From positions 1 through 28,114 of the forward strand of contig JAJRSX010000112.1 of the NCBI GenBank assembly GCA_024278555.1: a DNA stretch of 28,114 nt, read 5' to 3'. This stretch comes from a bacterium. GTDB taxonomy: Bacteria; CG2-30-53-67; CG2-30-70-394. This document shows, piece by piece, positions 22,856 to 28,114 of the stretch (position 1 is its first letter; every line of letters starts with the position of its first letter). The position numbers were made by a program, and so were the translations under genes. The notes beneath the pieces were generated by a model that ran no database searches, was not told the DNA's origin, and worked only from the letters and a program-made list of their open reading frames with translations.

Positions 22856-24016
22856 TCAGAGCTTGTTGACGTCCGGGGGGTGGCGCTGGGCGAGCTCCTT
22901 GGTGACCAGGTCGATCACCGCCTGCACCGTATCACCCACGGTGTGGCTGGGGACGATGGGGATCCCCTCCTGGTCCGAGGTCTCTAGGAGGTGGGCCTGG
23001 ATCTCCCAGATCTCGTCGAAGTGGCTGAGGTACCGGTCGCGGCGCCGCTGGGGGGCGGCGTCGGTGCGGCGGCTGAAGTGCTCCTTCAGCTCCTCCTTGT
23101 CGAGGGTGGCGAGCATCACCGGCACCACCATCGCCTGCTCCCGGAAGGGGGCGAGGTCGAGGGTCGGGGCGAAGCAGTGGACGCCGTCGATCACCATGTG
23201 GACCATCTCGGTGATCGCCCGCCGGATGGTGGCGTGGATCGGTACCCGCATCGCCTGAATCTGGGCGTAGAACCCCTCCAAGACGCGCTGCTTCGAGGTC
23301 TCTCCCGGGAGCGCCTGCCAGGCGTCGTAGGTGGAGCGAAAGAGGGTCGGCATGAGCTCCGGGGCGAGCATCAACCGCATCACCTCGCGCAACATGTCGG
23401 TGGACTGGGAGCGCACCAAACCGAGGCGGTAGGCCACCTCCGCCGCCACCACGCTCTTGCCCGATCCGGTGGCCCCGCCCACGAGGAGGATCAGGGGGCG
23501 ACCGCTGCGGTGAAAGCGCCGCCACACCAGGTAGTTGTCCGCGTCCTTGGCGCCCGCCGCCGCCTTGATCACCTCGTAGGTCTTGCGCCGCAGATCCAGC
23601 GAGTTCACCTCCAGCTCGCCCGCCGCCTCGAGCTGCTGCTGGATGGTGAGGGCGATGCGGTAGGCGGCGGGTGGGTCGATGGCGCACGCCTGGAGCGAGC
23701 GGGCGAGGGTGGCCGGGGTGAAGGGGATCGGCTGGCCGTCCATGACCACCCGAATGGGCGACTCGGCCGGCCCGCCGTGGGTGTAGCGGTCGCGCACCTC
23801 CTCGCCGAAGCGGGCGGCGAGCCGCTCCCCCACCAGGCCGCGCAGCTTGTGGGCGGGGATCTCCTTCACCCCCTTGAGCGACTCGCGCAGCTCCGAGGCG
23901 ACCGCGTACGCCTCGGTGAAGGTGAGCCCCACGTCGACCAACGACTGGGTGAGGAGCCCGCGCAGGAAGGGGATGCGGTCATCGCGGGTGCGATAGGTGA
24001 CGAGGGGACGGGCCAT
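22856..24016 (-). CDS. 2-phosphoglycerate kinase with N-terminal ATP-cone-like domains
   Basis: The 386-residue protein has two tandem ATP-cone-like segments. The first is near residues 5-75 (VTYRTRDDRIPFLRGLLTQS); the second is near 88-155 (MDGQPIPFTPATLARSLQA). A kinase domain with the Walker A motif GGATGSGKS at 180-188 follows, then RSQSTDMLREVMR and MVIDGVHCFAPTLDL. This resembles archaeal 2-phosphoglycerate kinase, which makes 2,3-bisphosphoglycerate, the precursor of cyclic 2,3-diphosphoglycerate. The bacterial role is unclear, as no cyclic-diphosphoglycerate synthetase is seen. ATP-cones often give allosteric nucleotide control. The gene precedes apgM. Confidence 0.85.
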   Translation of the reverse strand: MARPLVTYRTRDDRIPFLRGLLTQSLVDVGLTFTEAYAVASELRESLKGVKEIPAHKLRGLVGERLAARFGEEVRDRYTHGGPAESPIRVVMDGQPIPFTPATLARSLQACAIDPPAAYRIALTIQQQLEAAGELEVNSLDLRRKTYEVIKAAAGAKDADNYLVWRRFHRSGRPLILLVGGATGSGKSVVAAEVAYRLGLVRSQSTDMLREVMRLMLAPELMPTLFRSTYDAWQALPGETSKQRVLEGFYAQIQAMRVPIHATIRRAITEMVHMVIDGVHCFAPTLDLAPFREQAMVVPVMLATLDKEELKEHFSRRTDAAPQRRRDRYLSHFDEIWEIQAHLLETSDQEGIPIVPSHTVGDTVQAVIDLVTKELAQRHPPDVNKL

Positions 24017-24038
24017 GGGGGCGTTCGCTATCGCTCGC

Positions 24039-24184
24039 GGGGATGGGGGGTGGGGGATGAGGGGTGGGGGAATGGTTGGCCGCTACCGCGGCCAACAGGA
24101 TGTCTCATGGTGGCTTCCATCGGCATATATCAGCCCGCGGGGCTCTCCTTCCCCCACCCCCCATCCCTTATCCCTCATCCCCGG
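24039..24184. repeat. Palindromic dispersed element, copy 2
   Basis: The G-rich arm (24039-24070) has runs of G4 to G6 with loops of one to four bases, a strong G-quadruplex motif. A nine-base-pair hairpin gttggccgc/gcggccaac (24075-24096) follows. A core with GGCTTCCATCGGCATAT and an agccc-gcg-gggct hairpin comes next, then a C-rich arm (about 24148-24184) complementary to the G-rich arm. The order of parts equals that of copy 1 at 982-1108. It separates the PiT gene from the 2-phosphoglycerate kinase gene. Confidence 0.75.
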
Positions 24185-24197
24185 GGCCGCAGGCCCC

Positions 24198-25448
24198 TCA
24201 AGAAAACACCCCTTTGAAGAAGAAAAAGAAGAAGCTCGCCAGGATCGCCCCGGCCGGCAGGGTGACCAGCCAGGAGACGAGGATGCCGCCGATCACCCGC
24301 AGATCCAGCGCCCCGATACCGCGCGCCAAGCCGACGCCGAGGACCGCCCCCACCAGGGTGTGGGTGGTGGAGACCGGCATGCCGCTGAGCGACGCCACGA
24401 CGATGGTGGCGGCGGCGGCGAGCTCGGCGGAGAAGCCGCGGGTGGGGGTGAGCTCGGTGATCTTGCGGCCGATGGTCTCGATGATCCGGTAGCCCCACAT
24501 GGCGAGGCCGGCGAGAATCCCGCCACCCCCCAGAACCATCACCCAGGTGGGGACCGGCGATGCCTGCGACACCGTCCCGGTGGCCGCGACATTGACGACC
24601 GCGGCCAGCGGCCCAATGGCATTGGCCACGTCGTTGGAGCCGTGGGCGAAGGCGACGGCACAGGCGGTGCACACCTGCAGGACGGCGAAGATCCGCTCCA
24701 CGTTGGCATAGTGGAAGTCGCGATCCGCCTCCAGGTCTACCTGGATGCGGCGGATGATGGCGGCCCCCACCAGGGCCGCGGCGGCGCCGATCGCCACCGC
24801 CACCGCGAATGCCTGCCCCACGGAGAGGTCGAGATGGAGGTGCTTCAACCCCTTGAATGAGGTCAGCAGCCCGAGGATCAGGAAGACCGCGAAGATGTAG
24901 AGGGGGCCATAGCGGCGTGCCCGGGCAAAGGGGTCCCCGTGCTCCAGGATGGTGCGCCGGACCACCGTGAAGATGACGAAGGCGATCCCGCCGGCGAGGA
25001 GCGGAGAGGTCACCCAGCTCGCCACGATCTGCCCCACCTTTGCCCAATGGACCGCGTGCGGCCCCAGCCCCACGACCGCGAAGCCCACCACCGCGCCGAC
25101 GATCGAATGGGTGGTGGAGACCGGCCAACCGGCGCGGGTGGCGAAGATCAGCCAGGTCCCGGCGGCGAGAAGGGCGGCGAGCATGCCGTAGATGAGATAC
25201 TCGGGGTTGGCGGCGACGCTGGCGGTGTCGACGATCCCCTTGCGGATCGTCTCGGTGACATCGCCGCCGGCAAAGAAGGCGCCGGAGAACTCGAAGATTG
25301 CCGCCACCACCACCGCCTGGCGGAAGGTGAGGGCGCGCGAGCCCACCGAGGTCCCCATGGCGTTGGCGACATCGTTGGCGCCGATCGCCCAGGCCATGTA
25401 GAAGCCGGCGGCGATGGCGAGGTAGACGAAGGCGGTCGTGTGATCCAT
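24198..25448 (-). CDS. pit: PiT-family inorganic phosphate transporter
   Basis: This inner-membrane carrier imports phosphate, usually as a metal-phosphate complex with protons. It has many hydrophobic helices and both PiT signatures: AWAIGANDVANAMG near the start and AFAHGSNDVANAIGP past the middle. The repeated sequences GWPVSTTHSIVGAVVG and GMPVSTTHTLVGAVLG show the inverted-duplicate structure of the family. The ATG at 25448 (MDHTTAFVYL, 416 residues) is favoured; a GTG at 25484 would add 12 residues without membrane features. The DUF47 gene lies just upstream on the same strand, as is typical for Pit systems. A C-terminal FFFFFFKGVFS end is unusual but hydrophobic. Confidence 0.93.
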   Translation of the reverse strand: MDHTTAFVYLAIAAGFYMAWAIGANDVANAMGTSVGSRALTFRQAVVVAAIFEFSGAFFAGGDVTETIRKGIVDTASVAANPEYLIYGMLAALLAAGTWLIFATRAGWPVSTTHSIVGAVVGFAVVGLGPHAVHWAKVGQIVASWVTSPLLAGGIAFVIFTVVRRTILEHGDPFARARRYGPLYIFAVFLILGLLTSFKGLKHLHLDLSVGQAFAVAVAIGAAAALVGAAIIRRIQVDLEADRDFHYANVERIFAVLQVCTACAVAFAHGSNDVANAIGPLAAVVNVAATGTVSQASPVPTWVMVLGGGGILAGLAMWGYRIIETIGRKITELTPTRGFSAELAAAATIVVASLSGMPVSTTHTLVGAVLGVGLARGIGALDLRVIGGILVSWLVTLPAGAILASFFFFFFKGVFS

Positions 25449-25523
25449 GGCCGGCAGGGGGTTGAGCGGGGTCGGCAGGGGCACCGGCCCGGCAGCCCCG
25501 GCGCCGCCGGGGCACGTTGGAGG

Positions 25524-26201
25524 CTATGTCGCCAAGAAGAGGCGCAGGCGGCTGCCGACCTTCTTTGAATAGTCCGCGAGGTCGCCGGCGAGCTCAATGA
25601 TCCGATACCAGAAGACCACCGAGACCGGGTCGAGCTCACCCTCGATGGCGAAGAGGATCCGGTTCACCTCGGTCTCCAACCGGTCCGCCTCCTCCTCCTT
25701 GTCGCTGAGGGCGTCGACCATGGTCTCCACCCGCGACGCCTCGCGGCCGCGGAAGCCCATCTCCAGGAGCTCGTCGAGTTCGGCGATCACCCCGGCGGCG
25801 GCGTCACACGTCTCCTGGCCGCTCTTCACCAGGGCGAGCATCGGCTCGGCCATCGCCTCGGGCAGGACCATGCGCCGCTCCGCCACCAGCTCGGCGAGGT
25901 CCTGGGCGGTGTCGGCGATGTTGTCCTGGAGGTCGAGGACCTCCAGCAGGTCGCGACGCGCCACCGGCAGGAAGAAGCCCTTTGGGAGGTGGGAGCGGAG
26001 GGCGTTTTTGATCGTGTCCGCCTGGTGCTCCAGGTCGTCGATCTGCGCCCGCTCAACGGCCACGGTGGCGTGGTCGCCGCCGGCCACCGCCTCGAAGAGG
26101 GGGACGACGTGGTCCACGCACCCCCGTACCACCTCCATGTGGCGCTGCATGGGACGAAAGGGAGAGCGACCAAAGAGGTCGCCGAGGAGGGAGGTGGACA
26201 T
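25524..26201 (-). CDS. DUF47/PhoU-like Pit accessory protein
   Basis: The 225-residue all-helical protein starts MSTSLLGDLFGRSPFRPMQR. It contains LEHQADTIKNALRSHLPKGF, a long stretch around VARRDLLEVLDLQDNIADTAQD, and IIELAGDLADYSKKVGSRLR, the hallmarks of the TIGR00153/DUF47 family. Members are encoded next to PiT transporters and are thought to modulate them, with a PhoU-related fold. A GGAG ribosome-binding site precedes the ATG. The pit gene follows within about 75 bases, with a small GC hairpin near 25496-25512 between them. Confidence 0.92.
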   Translation of the reverse strand: MSTSLLGDLFGRSPFRPMQRHMEVVRGCVDHVVPLFEAVAGGDHATVAVERAQIDDLEHQADTIKNALRSHLPKGFFLPVARRDLLEVLDLQDNIADTAQDLAELVAERRMVLPEAMAEPMLALVKSGQETCDAAAGVIAELDELLEMGFRGREASRVETMVDALSDKEEEADRLETEVNRILFAIEGELDPVSVVFWYRIIELAGDLADYSKKVGSRLRLFLAT

Positions 26202-26566
26202 GTGGGCTCCGGAAGAGCGGCCATCCTACGGGGGAACGGCCGCGCCCTCAACGATGGGGGGCGGCCCCATGATTGTCGGGTGGATTCTCGCAGAGAACGG
26301 AGAGGATCAGCGGAAATAGCCCCGAGCGTTCCGTCGTCCTTCACACCGCTGGAACACGAAACCACGACAGGGGGAAAGCACGAAAGACAGCCGATAGAAT
26401 TCTTTCGTGTTTTGAACTTTTCGTGCCTTCGTGTTCCCACCCCCTCGAGGTCTCGGGAACATCGACTTTCTCGCCAGCCATGATTTCCGCTGCTCCTCGG
26501 AGAGATGGCATCAGACCGTCGTGGTAGAGGATGAGGCGATTCCGGGGAGCGGGTCGGTGCTCCCCC
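26202..26566. other. 365-base non-coding gap
   Basis: The gap separates the DUF47 gene from the EAL-HDOD gene (both minus). Most of it is occupied by the second MITE-like element. No small gene was supported. The promoter of the DUF47-pit pair should lie in 26202-26300, but no clear hexamers were found. Confidence 0.5.
26301..26499. repeat. MITE-like palindromic element, copy 2
   Basis: Bases 26301-26363 are identical to 10871-10933. The right end (26482-26499) repeats the left end in inverted form with three mismatches in 18. The interior differs from copy 1: it holds a second inverted pair around gaacacgaa and ttcgtgttc (26352-26435), with phrases of the ttcgtgccttcgtgttc type. It is about 200 bases long and non-coding. 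Confidence 0.75.
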
Positions 26567-27775
26567 CTACTCCCACGCCCCGAAGGTCTCCTCGCTCCAC
26601 TCCACCGCCTCGACGTAGGCGGTGGTGAGCGCCTCCTCGGAGAGGGCGATGGCCGCCGCCTCCGCCGCCACCGCCGGCCAGTCGGCGCGCTCGTAGGCGA
26701 GCATGATGGCGAGGAGGCGACCGAGGCGACCGCGCTGGTGGAGGAGCGCCTCGACGTTCTCCTCGGGAAAACCGAGGGGGGCGATCGCCTCCTCCATGGG
26801 CTGGTCGAGGAAGGCGTCGAGGGTGGAGAAGAGGCCGACGGTGAATGCCTGGGCGCCACGCTCCTTGCCCTCACTTCGCGCCAACAGCTCCATCATCCGA
26901 CCGCGGGTGAGGGCGAGACGGAGGAGCTCGACCGGCTTGGTGGTCCCCACCTCGGTAAGGAAGATGAGGGCCAGCCACTTCTTCACCGCCACCACGCCGA
27001 GGAGGGCCAGGGCCTGGCGGATGGAGGAGACCTCCTGGATGAGGCCGAAGGCGGCGGAGTTGATCAGACGCAGGAGGCGGTAGCTCAGGGCCAGGTCGGT
27101 GGAGATCGCCTCGGCCACCTCCTCGAGCTGGGTGGCGGTGAGGACGTGGCGCATGGAGCGCATCGCCGCGACGCTCGCCCCGGGCTCCCGCTTCTGTTGG
27201 AGCAACGACGGCCGGGCGAAGTAGTACCCCTGGAAGAGGTCGAAGCCGAGGTCGAGGGCGGCGTGGTGCTCCGCCTCGGTCTCCACCTTCTCCGCCAGCA
27301 GCTCGCACTGGTACGGCGCCAGGAGGGCGAGCTGCACCGCCAGGTTGGCGACGGGGATCAGGGTGAGGTCGACCTTGACGATCTGCGCCACCTCCAGGAG
27401 GGGGCCGAAACGCGGCTCGAAGACGAAGTCGTCGAGGGCCACCGTGTACCCCTGGCGGACGAGGGAGCGGCAGGCGGAGACCACCGTCTCGTCCGGCTCC
27501 ACATCTTCGAGGACCTCCAGGACCACCTGCTCGGCGGGCAGGAGGGTCGCGTACTCGGAGACCAGGAGCGAGCGGGTCAGGTTGATGAAGGCGCGCTTGC
27601 CGCCGGTGACCCGCTCGATGCCGAAGGTGCCGAAGGTGTTGATCAGGACCTGGGCGGTGGCGCGGGCGCCGCGCTGGCCGGCGTGCTCCTCCGGCCCCCC
27701 GCGGTAGAGGAGCTCGTAGGCGACCACCTCTCCTTGGCGGTCGAAGATGGGCTGGCGGGCAAGGAAGGCGTGCAT
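26567..27775 (-). CDS. EAL-HDOD signalling protein (YuxH/CdgJ-like)
   Basis: The 402-residue protein has an N-terminal EAL domain (about 1-200): MHAFLARQPIFDRQGEVVAY with the ELL variant of EAL, RAFINLTRSLL, VVLEVLEDVE, VALDDFVFE, IVKVDLTL, AEKVETEAEH and DLFQGYYFARP. A C-terminal HDOD domain (about 205-385) includes LSYRLLRLINSAAFGL and SSIRQALALLGV. Such proteins act in cyclic-di-GMP-linked control of motility or other behaviour. The EAL signature and catalytic set are altered compared with active phosphodiesterases, so it may be a binding or regulatory protein. The ribosome-binding site GAGGAG lies about 12 bases before the ATG, slightly far. Confidence 0.9.
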   Translation of the reverse strand: MHAFLARQPIFDRQGEVVAYELLYRGGPEEHAGQRGARATAQVLINTFGTFGIERVTGGKRAFINLTRSLLVSEYATLLPAEQVVLEVLEDVEPDETVVSACRSLVRQGYTVALDDFVFEPRFGPLLEVAQIVKVDLTLIPVANLAVQLALLAPYQCELLAEKVETEAEHHAALDLGFDLFQGYYFARPSLLQQKREPGASVAAMRSMRHVLTATQLEEVAEAISTDLALSYRLLRLINSAAFGLIQEVSSIRQALALLGVVAVKKWLALIFLTEVGTTKPVELLRLALTRGRMMELLARSEGKERGAQAFTVGLFSTLDAFLDQPMEEAIAPLGFPEENVEALLHQRGRLGRLLAIMLAYERADWPAVAAEAAAIALSEEALTTAYVEAVEWSEETFGAWE

Positions 27776-27837
27776 CGGGATACGGTAGCTCCTCCTCGAT
27801 TATCGCCGCTGGGAGGCAAACCGCGAAGGGGAGAGGG

Positions 27838-27963
27838 GCTTTCAGCGGTCAGCGGAAACAGCGTCGCCATTCAACAAGCGAAGCCCGGACGGCGGTGCCG
27901 CCGCAACCCCCCATTCTCCACCCCCCCCCCACCGCTGAATGCTGTTCGCTGAAAACTGAAAGC
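27838..27963. repeat. Inverted TTTCAGC-type repeat with C10 run
   Basis: The left arm gctttcagcggtcagcgg (27838-27855, continuing to 27862) and the right arm at 27941-27963 are imperfect inverted copies (gctttcag...cagcg..aacagc). Ten consecutive C bases lie at 27921-27930 in the loop. The TCAGCGG unit is the same as the heptamer tandem in front of dapF. Confidence 0.65.
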
Positions 27964-28050
27964 TGAGAGGACCAGCGGAAATCGCAATGCAGTCCAAGTA
28001 CGGCGTCGCTCCACGCCTCGGCTGGGAGGTGGAGGGCTCCCGGAAGAGAT

Positions 28051-28083
28051 TTTCACCACAGAGACCCAGAGGGCGCAGAGAAC
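28051..28083. repeat. CACCACAGAGACCCAGAG-type short-period repeat
   Basis: This stretch, tttcaccacagagaccc and onward, is the inverted relative of 10976-11008 (about 29 of 33 matching positions). It lies in a gap of unknown extent at the window end. Confidence 0.6.
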
Positions 28084-28114
28084 TCCATCGGAAAACAACA
28101 CGATTGAGGGCGCG

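Larger units (their letters stand above)
27776..28114. other. 339-base terminal stretch, repeat-rich, no gene seen
   Basis: The stretch upstream of the EAL-HDOD gene contains an inverted TTCAGC-type repeat, a C10 run, a partial relative of the MITE-like end (gagaggaccagcggaaat, 27965-27982) and a CACCACAGAG-type repeat at 28051-28083. No coding frame with recognisable features was found before the window ends. Confidence 0.5.

Overview
The window is very GC-rich chromosomal DNA from a bacterium that is most likely a member of the Pseudomonadota. This rests on several recognisable proteins: a MetZ-type O-succinylhomoserine sulfhydrylase, an NfuA-type Fe/S carrier (degenerate A-type domain plus NifU C-domain), a TonB-dependent receptor with outer-membrane neighbours, an EAL-HDOD protein, and the yebC-ruvC-ruvA and rpsB-tsf-pyrH-frr orders. 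A finer placement (Gammaproteobacteria, Zetaproteobacteria, Acidithiobacillia or a similar deep branch) cannot be made from the sequence alone. Coding density is high, GTG and TTG starts are common, and no tRNA, rRNA, CRISPR array or intact insertion sequence was seen.

Layout. Positions 1-1874 (minus strand) hold yebC, ruvC and the N-terminal part of ruvA (Holliday-junction processing). Positions 2167-6031 (plus) hold the translation/nucleotide block rpsB, tsf, pyrH, frr; a 692-base gap containing dispersed repeats separates tsf from pyrH. Positions 6167-12500 (plus) hold an envelope cassette: a periplasmic ABC-type substrate-binding-like protein, a membrane histidine kinase without a partner regulator, a TonB-dependent receptor and an unrecognised outer-membrane beta-barrel. 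Then come dapF (minus) and metZ (plus), divergent, on two branches of the aspartate amino-acid family. Positions 14843-19125 are an accessory patch: a small hypothetical gene, a hicBA locus whose antitoxin is frameshifted at a G tract, nfuA, a vapBC-type pair, purD, and a broken zeta-toxin-like ATPase followed by an intact small partner gene. Positions 19353-28114 (minus) hold purH (frameshifted), a cysteine-cluster protein, an archaeal-type phosphoglycerate mutase next to a 2-phosphoglycerate kinase, a PiT phosphate transporter with its DUF47 partner, and an EAL-HDOD signalling protein.

The most notable layer is between the genes. Many intergenic gaps hold palindromic or short-period repeats from several families. 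One is a MITE-like element with 63 identical bases in two copies 15.4 kb apart. A second is a two-copy element with a G-quadruplex-type tract, a variable hairpin and a conserved core. Others include GAAGACGCAAAG-type, CACCACAGAG-type, TCAGCGG-type and GTAGGGTGCGCC-type inverted or tandem repeats. They sit within the yebC-ruvC and tsf-pyrH gene runs and immediately beside start codons (dapF), so they may affect expression.

Two reading-frame breaks (purH and hicB) could be sequencing or assembly errors and should be checked on reads before biology is inferred. The strongest candidates for something less described are the kinase/receptor/substrate-binding/barrel cassette, the phosphoglycerate mutase-2-phosphoglycerate kinase pair beside phosphate uptake genes, and the dispersed palindrome families.
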